From: Pteria penguin
Lineage: Eukaryota > Mollusca > Bivalvia > Pterioida > Pteriidae
DNA: 64,000 nt
Assembly: GCA_035048485.1 (NCBI GenBank)
Contig: CM068585.1
Coordinates: forward strand, 53,935,910-53,999,909
Reading direction: 5' to 3'
The position numbers and the translations under genes were made by a program. The notes below the pieces were generated by a model. It did not search any database, had not been told where the DNA came from, and saw nothing but the letters and a program-made list of their open reading frames with translations. Below, piece after piece: positions 1 to 11,760 of the stretch (position 1 is its first letter; every line of letters starts with the position of its first letter).

Positions 1-185
1 TTTTATTGGGATTTTTTTTGTCTGTTTTGTTTTTGTTTTTTTTTTTGGGGGGGGGGGGGTGCAAAGTCCTGCTGTCCCCACCCTCCCCCACATAAAAACC
101 CCCCTTCAAATGGTTGTTCCCTTAAAGTGCCGAACTTGGTAACCGCTCAAGCGCGCCAATAATTCCTTCAAACACATGAAAAATA
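1..185. other. HMBS intron (window edge), T- and G-rich
   Basis: T runs followed by a 14-base G run (about 46-59) and C-rich sequence. No exon is seen on either strand; it is part of the intron after HMBS exon 8. Confidence 0.6.
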
Positions 186-191
186 CGTCAC

Positions 192-350
192 CAATTGTTT
201 GTAGAAGGCTCTTTCAGCTACACACTGCAGAGCTGCGTCTCTGTCGTGAATCAGTGATAATAATTGATGAATCTTCATATCATCTGCTCGACACTCGATA
301 CCGATGGCGCCTTGGCAAACTGCATACATACACACATCTGGTAATAATCT
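192..350 (-). CDS. HMBS: HMBS coding exon 8 (last in window)
   Basis: 159 nt after a poly-T ACAG acceptor, ending CAATTG|GTGACG. It starts [20 protein letters not shown] and ends AERAFYKQL. The usual VGQGA reads VCQGA. In human the same stretch is split into exons of 39 and 120 nt, which sum to 159. The next exon, expected to begin EGGCSVPV with the cofactor Cys, is not found in bases 1-185, so it lies off the left edge. Confidence 0.93.
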
Positions 351-3300
351 CTGTAAAAAAACAAGGGGGACAGTTATACTCGTGTAAAGCAAAACCTGAA
401 GTCAATGAAAATCCTCATTCATGCGGAAAGTTTACAAATGACTTGAGAAAATCGTACTTAAAAAGGTAATTAATTAAGTTTTGATGAAATTTGCTTGAAT
501 CATTAAGAAGAAAAAAAAAACTAATCTACATTCGTATATCTGTCAAAGATGTGCACTTATTATTATTATTATTTTTTTGTCAAGCATGTTCAGTGCACTT
601 TGTAACCATTCCTGGGCTCCAGATTCGTGCCGCTTCGCCCCCCCCCCCTCCCCCTCTCCTAATATAGCACCAATAATCGTACTGTACCAGAGACAAGCAT
701 GAATCGAGACTTTTAAATAAAAAAATCACTTATCAACGGATAAATAAAGTATGTTGATATCAACGATTTGCATGCTTCAGAAAGAATATAGTTGAGCTTA
801 TGAAAGATATTCACCTCAGAAATTCTGTTTTCCCATCCCATCCTCGTCAACCCTGCTTCGGCCAGGATCAAAGCGGCATATTTGTTTTGATCGTCTAATT
901 GTTTAATTCGTGAATTCAGGTTACCTCTCTAGTAGAACATGAATACAAATTAAATACAAAAATATAAATGATTGCTGATTAGCAGACTATACACAACTCC
1001 ATGATAATATAATATAATAATATGCATCAATATAATATAAATTAATATAATATAATAAAAAAGAAAACAGAAGACATCTGACAAAGCTGTATGACACAAA
1101 TCACCAAGGACCTGCACACAAAAAAAATGACAAAAGCAAAATATACACGGAACGACATTACAAGAATATTCGATTGTGCTGCGCTTACGATACCGACTTA
1201 GGACGGTCAATTGAAGTAACAAACGTCATTCAATTCGTGTGGTTAACTGCTTTACGGGCGCCCACCTTCCCACCCACCGCAAAAGACGCACAATCAAAAG
1301 GACACACATTTAAAAAATTTATCAATAATCCTCCATATAGAGAACAAGGATCAACACCTTTCTCAAGGAGAGAAGTAATAAAAATCTAATACACACGAAA
1401 CAATTATAGAATAATATGTTACTATCAAAAATATGTAAGGCGACATCAACATAATAAATCGTGCTCTGCCCGTCTGTAAGCGAGCTCAAATCTTTGATCA
1501 ATAGGAGTCCCGACTAATAGTCAGAGGGGACGAGAATCAGGACCTTGCCTCCTCTGAAAATGTTTGAAAAAGCCTGTCATAGAGTCCCCACCGCCCTGTT
1601 AGTCAGCGTGCAACGCTCAAGTAAAAGTCTGCATTGGGTTGTAGAGGGACCCAATACAAGACCTATGGTCTTAGCGATGATCTCGGGGTCATTCTGTCGA
1701 TGTCGAAGGCAATTAATTTAGAACCAGCCGATGTGAAATTATCGGAACCTTTGACCCTCCTTAGTTTGTACACTAGATCACCGTAGAATTGGGATGGGAA
1801 ATTCCTCTGGATACATATTGATGAAAAGTAACATTTCCGAATTTAGATAAAATGTCTGAATAAGATTTATAAATTTACCAAAAGTTTTTCGAGTTTTATG
1901 ATATCTGTAACCCTGAGTAAGAAGTTTAAAAGTAATCTGAGAATTTTTTTCGTGAAAATCCAAAACGTTAGGGCAGGCTGTACCAAACTGAACCAATTGA
2001 CTAATATAAATATCATATGATGGGAGTCTGGGGACATCACAATCTAGATAGGGGAAAATCACAATAGGAAATCCAAAATCATCACGTTTATCATATATAT
2101 TGATATGAATATTGTTATTAAAAGTTCTAATACTTAAGTCCAAAAAAGGTGTTTCCTGGTCGGAAGTATTGGCTTTGTTTAATTGAAGTTCAGATGGATA
2201 AATGTCAGTGATATAGTTTTCAAACTCAGGTTATCGATTACTAAAATATCATCGAGATATCTAGAGGTGTCATTAAACTTATCAATAAGGTCGAAACGTT
2301 TAGAAGTTTGAATATACTGCATAAAGTATCTCTCATAACAGTATAAATATAAATCTGCTATAAGGGGAGCGCAGTTAGTGCCCATAGGAATCCCAATAAT
2401 CTGTTGAAAAGTCTTGCCATTAAATTGTACATAAATATTATCCATCAAAAATGCGATTGCATTACACAACTCAGTACAAGTCCAATATTTAATAATAATA
2501 ATAATAGAAATTTCTCCACTTCTTGGTGTAATGATTTCAGGAATATTTGCACTAGATTAAAGCTTTTGGGATATATTCTTCATCTTCATGGTTTATTACC
2601 ACTGGGTCGACACCGATGCAGGTGGACTGTTAGTACCCGAGGATAACCACAAACTGAGTTTTCACTGCGTCTAATATGACATGAAATAATTCTTCCAACT
2701 CACTGTGACGAAAGTTTGTAAAGTATTCTGAATTTTAGAAGTGTTTATCTGATGTACAACTCTGATGGGTTGTTGGATTCTTATTTTAAGCTAGTTTCGT
2801 ATTTGTAAGTCAGTTTGGTATTTTAGTTTACTCTTGAAATATTTATAACATGGATTTCCACTATTTTGGCCTTGAACATAATAGAGGAGGTATAAGTTGT
2901 CGAATTGTGCATAAGATGCACGAAATCTATTCAGGTACATGTATATCTGTCCTTATATTTGTTCTACAATTTATGTACTTGTTTGTGTTTGGAATCTTCA
3001 TATCAGACTTTTACCAGTTATAGATGTAAAAATTATGTAGCATTCCCTAAAATAGACTTATAACCTGTGAGACTGATTGATCAAATTTATTTATATATAT
3101 AATTTTGTTTTGATTTTATGATACGTCAGAAGTGTACGTCAAGTATTTAAATTGCATGAAAATGCATGATTTTTTTTAATCAAAGAAAACAAACGTTTTC
3201 TAAAACTTAATGGAAAATTTTGATAATTATAGATTAATTTTGTTTTGTTACATTATAACTGTAGCAATTTTTTTCTATTCAATAAAGATGACCGTCCTGG

Positions 3301-6300
3301 TAAAACCCCCTCTGATATATATCACGCATATGATAAATGAAATGTGTGGAATAAAGGATAAAAACATAACTTACAATATTTTCGAAGTTCAGGTGCGGGT
3401 AATGCCTGGAGAGCTGTGCCATACGTCGTGGAGAACTGGTTCCAATTACACTAGATTAAAAATAACATTAATTATTAGTGGAAATTCTTAATACACCACC
3501 TCCTCCTCCCCCGAAATATACAATTTATTGTTTCTTAATCCCCATTTTAATGTCAAAACATATAAGACAATGTAAATTCTTATTTATATATTACGATTCT
3601 TATTAATAACAATCCAAGATCTACAATTTTTTTCGTATTTTTCCCCAAATTTTTGTTTTTCTTATTATGATTGAAAAGTAAATGATGTTTAAATAACTAG
3701 ATATATTTGTGTATTATCTATATATGTCATGTATTTTTGTGCATTATTTACAAAATATGTGACAAGTCGGTTGTTTCATACGGTCTGAGCTGTACCCGTT
3801 TCATCAGTGGAGTAGGCGTGGTTTTCAACGGAAAGGCGCGAAATATAAAACAGAAAATCAACGTAAATATATGACATGGTGGACACGAAATGAAAATTCT
3901 ACGATCAATATATTTTAAGAAGAAGAAGAAGAAGAAGAAAAAAAAAAAGATTCATTGTCTTAATGAAAACTGGGCATGTCTGTTAATTTCTTCCAACAGC
4001 TTTAACGAATATCATAAATTCACTGATTAATATACCTTAGACAGTAAAAAATCTGGAATACCAAAGTGTCTCAGACAGAAAGACAGACAGATGGAGTGGA
4101 AATCTATAGAGACTTTTCTTTATACTGAGTTATTTCCCATATGAGCAAACCATTGCGACGTCATACAATTTTTATATCATTTCCCGTATTTTTATACCGG
4201 TTTCCAAAGAAATGGTTAACGTCACAATGTTCTGGCATCAGATACCTGCTCATATGGGAGATAAATCTCTATAACGAAAAAACCCAATAGTCCCCTCCCG
4301 GTGTGCGACTAAAAATCAAAACCGTGTGTCTAGAAACACTAATACATTTGTGATACGGTAAGCACATTTATTTCATAATGACTTCTAACTTCTTTATTCT
4401 TGATCAAAATTACTGTATCTTTGCAAACAGGAATTGCATATCTTCCCACATTATCAGTAGGCGGCAATCTGATTAAAACCATATTTTTATTCCGCTTCTC
4501 TGTTTGTCCCATTGCGGATAAAGATGTGGCGAAACTCCGTAAAGGGTCATATTCTGGTGAACTCTGATTTTCAGCCAATTAGGGGATCGGCTACAATTTC
4601 CTAGGAATGAAATTAACATCCGCAGCTTGCGTGACCCACAAGGTAGTTTTTGAACAGTGTTGTTACATATTGCGTCACTATCACGTGCCTCGCCGAGTCA
4701 TTGATTGGCTATGGGAAATAACAGTTTCGGTGACTGAAACGTCAGCAGAGTTCACTAGAACATGACCTCTTACGGGGTTTCGCCAGATCTTTATCCACAA
4801 TGGGACAAATAGAGAAGCGGAAATAGATATGGTTTTAATCAGATTGCAGTAGGCGGCAAAACAATCATTTAAAAGAAAGAAAGAAACAAATAAAAAACGA
4901 AAGAAAGAAAGAAAGAATAAAGGAAAATGTATCATTGGCTAGGTTTCTGATTGAATATCTCATTGGTAAATTACCCAATCCCAAACTGGGAAGTTGGGAA
5001 ATAAATCCTAGTTTGGCCGTACCTTTTTTCTCGCCTGCTACATTTAATACCGTAGATAAGCCTAAATGATTGGATACTTGTGACTGCGTTATTTCCTCAT
5101 AAATGTAAATTTCAAGAAAAGCGAGAAAGAGGCGGAACAGTGGCTATTTGTTACGAGTTCCAATCAAACAGGTTTAGTTGGTACAATAATGGCTGCAAGT
5201 CGTGGCCATATTAAAATGGTAGGCCCACAATTCCTTACGTTGAGTAAACTTGCAATTTTTATACGGTATGTCCGGTGTGATCCTATGCATTACGGCACTA
5301 AATGAAGCAAATATCAAACGTATATAAATATCAAGCAAATGATCGACAATAAAAACTTAAACCCGATTCGTCGATCTGAAGGCTCTACACACATTTTTCC
5401 CTAGCCTGTGTGAAATTTGCCAGTTTTTATATGAGGTGTGAAACATCTAAATCCATAATCATTGGCGGATTTAGAGCGGGAAGGGGGTTACACCCCCCCC
5501 TTTCCCCTTTTTAAAAATTTCTATATCCTCTTATGATAATCTCACCAGCACAATCATGTCCGGTCTTTCGTGAGATAGTGAAAACGGGTGCCCTTGTCAC
5601 TGAAGATACTGGCACACATGAGACCCCACATTGCTTAGGGAGCAGCGATTGCCCAATCTACACTTTACGACGCGAACATAAAACAACACGAAACAGTGAG
5701 TTACGCTCTATGGCGATTTGAAGCCGGTGTGGCCTAGTGGATGAGGTGCTCGGTTCGTGACCTAGAGATCCCGGGTTCGTTTCCCGACCTGGGTACACCG
5801 GTGTTCTGTCTTTCGGATGAGACGTTAAAAACCGAGGTCCCGTGTCACGGTACGCGTGGCACGTAAAAGAGCTCTCACTGCTTCGGGTGGGTCCGTTGAA
5901 AATGTAAAAATTCCTATGCAATGCATCAGACAGATGCCGTCACCAAATACGTGAAATAACCGCGGAGTGACGTAAAACAATAATCATTCAATCAATCTAT
6001 GATTATTTGATAACTTGATTATTGTCAAGGGTACTCCTACAATAAGCGAAGCAAACGTCTCAAAGTAAATGACAATTAGTGTATTGACCATGCACTAAGT
6101 AAGTTAGTACAAACATTTTTTGCGTGGTAATTTGAAAGCGCGCACCAACCTTTAGGTGAAAATCATTATAATGACATCTATTTCTCTAGCACATTTTAAG
6201 CTACTGTCCGCGCCACTCACTTTGTAAACCGAAAAATCTGGATTTTCACTTGTTTATCTTTAAAATAGTTCTACAAAATTAATATCAATCGACAGATCTT

Positions 6301-6868
6301 GTTTAGTCGTAACTTTTGGTGTATGTTACATGTTTCTACGAAGAAGCATTCGTATTTTATAGGGAAAATCATTTTAGATAGGGCGTTTTCTATGTTAATT
6401 TTGACGTGACATCGCCTATGTTTAAAATTGAGTCTATGGGAAACTTGGCGACGTTACGTCAAACTTTAACATGGAAATCGCCCTATCTAAGATTGATTTT
6501 TTTTCTATAAAATATGAACGCTTCTTCATACAAACATATTGCATACACCAAAAGTTACGACTTAACAAGATCTATCGAATGGTTTTGCCTTTTTGAAATT
6601 ATTCTGAAGATGAATAACTGAAAATCCAGATTTTCCAGTTTCCAGAGTGAGTGGCGCGGACAGTAATAACACCAACACAAAAATTTCTTTTTGTAAACTT
6701 TAGGATGAAAAGTGACAAATAAGAAAGAAAGAGCAACGTCCAACGTGACATTCCCTAAAACTCATTGGTACTTATTCAACAGCATTATAACACTCAATCG
6801 ATAATTATCAGATATCGTTGTAAAAAAGACCTTAAACGCATGTCAGAAGCAGTCCTTTAAAAATTGAA

Positions 6869-6899
<31 letters not shown>

Positions 6900-9800
6900 A
6901 TAGAATAAAAAAATTAAAATAAAAATTTAAAAAAAAACCAACAGAATGAAATAAATAAATAGATAAAATCAAAAAGACCAATAAATCGATTGGAAATCGG
7001 TGGCCAGATATTCACTACCTCGTCTGGTAGATCGTTCGCCATCAGTGCCAAAGACTGTGGGTTCGAACGAGACTTTCCGTAACTTTTTTTCTCTCCATGA
7101 TACATGTAGCGCAGGATTAAATAACCCTAGGTGGTTGAAAATATGTAAGAGTGGATAGAACCCTGCAAAATTTATTTTTCCTCCTCTGAAACCTTTGCGT
7201 TTAATTATCGCTTCCCTCTAATACACAAGTTTTCATTTTAGAGAGGAGTGTATAAAATCCGTACCTTCCGGGAGCAAGGTTTTCCAGCTTCTTGTCCTTG
7301 TTCTGTGGTTGCATAACAATGACGTCATAAGGACTATCTCGACTGCAAAAAAAAAAAAAAAAAGAAATCAAATATAAAAAAAAATAATAACAACAATCAA
7401 TAACAACAAAATTAATGAAAAATTAAATAAATAAAAATAAAATAAAAAAAAAAATCCCTGATAAATCAATATGCCTACAGTTACCATGATATTATAATAA
7501 AGATACGTGTTAGAATATATATATATATATATGTATGTATGTATTCCGTATTTTCTGTAACAGATTTATGTAGCAGAATCGTTTTTCATAGTAGGTTTTA
7601 CATCAACCTTAGGAATATAAATATATGCATTATCGTCATCTTTGGCAAATGGTAACAGTTGCCTTCATTCAGAGGTGACCTTTATACAGAGGTGACCTTT
7701 ATACAGACGTGACCTTTATACAACGGTGGTATTTACACAGAGGTTAGTATAAAGGTAGTATAAAATGATAGCAAAACATTCTTTGTACATTTTTCGGCCA
7801 TTTGGCTTTTATCAAATGGGAACTAATACAGCGAAGAAATCTTTGTGAAACATGGCCCAGCGCTACATGGCCATTTAATTAGATTATTTGAAAACCATTT
7901 TTTTTTTTTGCGCTGGGGAATGGTTCATTTGTGAACAAAGAGTGTTCTTGTTATTTTATGAGATCACATCTTTTTCATGTTTGAAGCTAACCGTCTGGAA
8001 AGGCGTGTGCGCATACACCACTTGTAAGACCGCATTTATCGTAAAAAAAGTCTATTATCCCTTTCCTTTCCCATCTCTTTCAAGCCGGTGTAACTCTGAT
8101 GATGAGGTGCTTGACTCGTCTCCGAGTGGTTCGACTCCCGCCGTCGGCATATCGATGTCCTGTCTTTCAGGTGTGGCAGTAAAACCAAGGTCACGTGTCA
8201 CGGTAGGCGTGACACATAAAAGGTCCCTCACTGCTCCGGGCGGGTCCATTGCAAAGGTATAAATTTCTATGCAAAGCATCAGGCAGATGCCGTCACCATA
8301 TACGTGAAATAATCGTGGAGTGACGTAAAACAATAATCAAATCAATCCCATCTCTTTTTATTTAAAAGTGAGGAGAAGGTCAAACTCTCGGAATCCCCTT
8401 CGGATCTGTCTTGTATGCTGTTTAGAACTTACCTATGGACTGCTCCTACGACCAAACCATCTGGCAGTTTGCACGGTAGATCCTTCAAAGAATGAACAAT
8501 CATATCGATCTCAGACTGGAGAAGGGCTGCTTCCAGCTCCTTCGTAAACACGCTCGTCTCCCCTATCTAATGAAAGTTTGTAAGAATATCACATGGTTAT
8601 GATAACCATGTACTATAAATGTGACATCCATGGCATCATATTGAAACACAAATTAGCTTTTAAGCTCAACGTTAAATTGTTGTTGTTTTTTTAATCTGTC
8701 CATGAATCTTAATTCACGGCTGTTGTTGCCGGTCAGCAGGAAATGTTAACACCACCAGGCTATCTGTAGGTAATTATTTATTTATTCATTTATTTTATTT
8801 TTTATTTTTTCTCATTAATCTATTATTATCATATTATCATTACTATAATTATTATTTATGAATGCATTTAGCCGTTTGTTGGACATACAAAATATTTGAA
8901 TATTACCTTTGTCAGGGAAGTATCTAGGATTTTATCTCCCAACGTATCCATGGAAACTGAAAGATGAAAAAAAATATAGATATACTAAATAAACGAGTTG
9001 GTACGACAGAGACCACAAGTAGAAGCACATGTGTCATGCAAAGTATTCAATTTGGTTTTAAACCCAATACTGACCATACACCATCCTACTTACCATACAT
9101 ACGGCCCCTTGTCATGTCATACACACTCCTCCCTTTCAACCACAACATAACCTATCGACCACATCCCATTCTATCAACCACACTCCCCGTACTATCAACC
9201 ACACTCCCCGTATTATCAACCACACTCCCAGCCCTATCAATCACATTCTAACCTATTAAACACATTCCACTTTCAGGTCACATACCATCCTATCATCTGT
9301 ATCCCCGCCCTTTCGACCATACTGCAACTCAATCAACAACACTCTCTACCCTTTCAACCACAGTCTCCGCCCTATTGACCACATTTTCCGCCTAATCAAC
9401 CACATTCTCCGCCCTGCCAAGCACACTCCCAACTCTATCAACCATTTTTTCCGTCTAATCAACCTCATTCTATACCCTGTCGACCACATTCCCCCTATCA
9501 GCCACATTTCTCGCCCTAACAACCATTCTTTTCACTATCAACCACAATCCCTACGTTATCAACCACACTCGCCACCTATCAACCACATACTCTCCACCTA
9601 ATGAACCACACTCCCCGCCCTATCAGCCACAGTCTCCACCTTATCAACCACAGTCTCCACCCTATTAACCATGCATACTCTCCACGCTATCAACCACAGT
9701 CTCTACCTTATCAACCACAGTCTCCACCTTATCAACCACAGTCTCCACCCTATCAACCATAGTTTCCATTTTATCAACCACAGACTCCACCCTATCAACC

Positions 9801-11712
9801 ACAGTCCCCACCCTATCAACCACAGTCTCCACCCTATCAACCACAGTCTCCACCCTATCAACCACAGTCTTCACCCTATCAACCACAGTCTTCACCCCAT
9901 CAACCACAGTCTCCACCCTATCAACCACAGTCTCCACCCCATCAACCACAGTCTTCACCCTATCAACCACAGTCTCCACCCTATCAACCACAGTCTTCAC
10001 CCTATCAACCACAGTCCCCACCCTATCAACCACAGTCTTCACCCCATCAACCACAGTCTCCACCCTATCAACAACAGTCTTCACCCTATCAACCACAGTC
10101 TCCACCCTATCAACCACAGTCTCCACCCTGTCAACCACAGTCTTCACCTTATCAACCACAGTCTCCACGCTATCAACCATAGTCTCCACCCTATCAACCA
10201 TAGTCTCCACCCTATCAACCACAGTCCCCACCCTATCAACCACAGTCTTCACCCCATCAACCACAGTCTCCACCCTATCAACCACAGTCCCCACTCTATC
10301 AACCACAGTCTCCACCCTATCAACCATAGTCTCCACCCTATCAACCACAGTCTCCACCCTATCAACCACAGTCTTCACCCCATCAACCACAGTCTCCACC
10401 CTATCAACCACAGTCTTCACCCCATCAACCACAGTCTCCACCCTATCAACCAGTCTCCACCCTGTCAACCACACTTGCTAATGCGCACTCCCTCTATATA
10501 TACCTACCGACTTCAAACGTCAGATCTGGTCTTAGATCTTTCAGGTTTTTCAAGATGGTATTGGTCTGTATCATGGCTAACTGAAAATAATAATATACGT
10601 ACACTTTTATACTATAATGCTAATGCGTATACGATGAAATACTGAAATTTGAAAATGCATGTACTGAAATCACTGAAAATAATTTTATATAAAAACAGTG
10701 AATATTTTTTATTAAACTTAGTATGAATATGAGGCAAACATCAGGCTTGACCAAAAGCATGGCCGACCACGGGAGGTAACTCCAGCTAAATTTCTCCCGA
10801 TGAAACCTATCGAACATTTGAAAATGAGAATAAAAACATGTAATTAAAACACTGAAAAAGATAAATTATTTTTATGCATCTTATATCATGATAGATCTCC
10901 ATCAATGAGAGGATGTAATGCCGGTGATTTCGTTATAAATCATCATCATTGAGAAGATGTGATGCCGCTGATTTCGTTATAAATCTTCATCAATGAGAAG
11001 ATGTTCTGCCGCTGATTTCGTTATAAATCTTCATCATTGAGAAGATGTTCTGCCGCTGATTTCGTTATAAATCTTCATCACTGAGAAGATGTTATGCCGG
11101 TGATTTCGTTATAAATCTTCATCACTGAGAAGATGTTCTGCCGCTGATTTCGTTATAAATCTTCATCACTGAGAAGATGTGATACCGCTGATTTCGTTAT
11201 AAACCTTCATTACTGAGTTTCTATTTCATTCCAGTCGTTACGGAAATTTTGATTGGCATAAATATCGTATAGCCGAAATATACTTGCCGAAAACTGATTT
11301 ACGCTAACGCAATATATATTCATACGCCATAACAATGCTGCCAGTGTATACTGTAAACAAATATAGAGGACTGCATCGATACAGTACCGTGCAGCGCTCC
11401 CAGCAGCCATTTTATCTGTCGTAACATTGCCAGCTCTATGTGTTCAATTCCACAGTCAATGTTTATAATTATTAACAACAACAACAACAACAATAGCAAA
11501 TGTATGCGATACACAAAGAAAACAAAATGCAATGAAAATGATAAAAAAAGAATCTTGGATCAATGCATGACCATTATGGTATATTATCAAGAAGGTGAAA
11601 AACTGTAACTATATCTTGATGATAAAGGGCATGTGGGAAGAACTAATATCAGTCAGTTACAGATGAAGGAGAAATGGATTACAAACTGTAAGTCAATTTC
11701 TACACCAAAGTG

Positions 11713-11760
<48 letters not shown>

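Noticed and set aside
3210..3491. 93-residue plus-strand frame
   Set aside because: It is the antisense shadow of HMBS exon 6 and flanking intron.
5723..5800. tRNA gene
   Set aside because: A and B boxes are present but followed by a shared SINE body; all such heads in the window are SINE parts.
7888..8262. 124-residue plus-strand frame in HMBS intron 4
   Set aside because: Runs through the SINE at 8081-8346 and has no recognisable domain.
9108..10468. Possible CRISPR-like direct repeats
   Set aside because: Units are contiguous with no unique spacers, and the DNA is clearly animal.
8907..10508. HMBS as a processed pseudogene
   Set aside because: Eight exons with introns, correct splice sites and open frames argue against it; only two unusual residues raise doubt.
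9671..10645. 324-residue plus-strand open frame of INHSLHP repeats
   Set aside because: It is the translation of the 21-bp minisatellite in HMBS intron 2; no start context, no domain, and the opposite strand is equally open.
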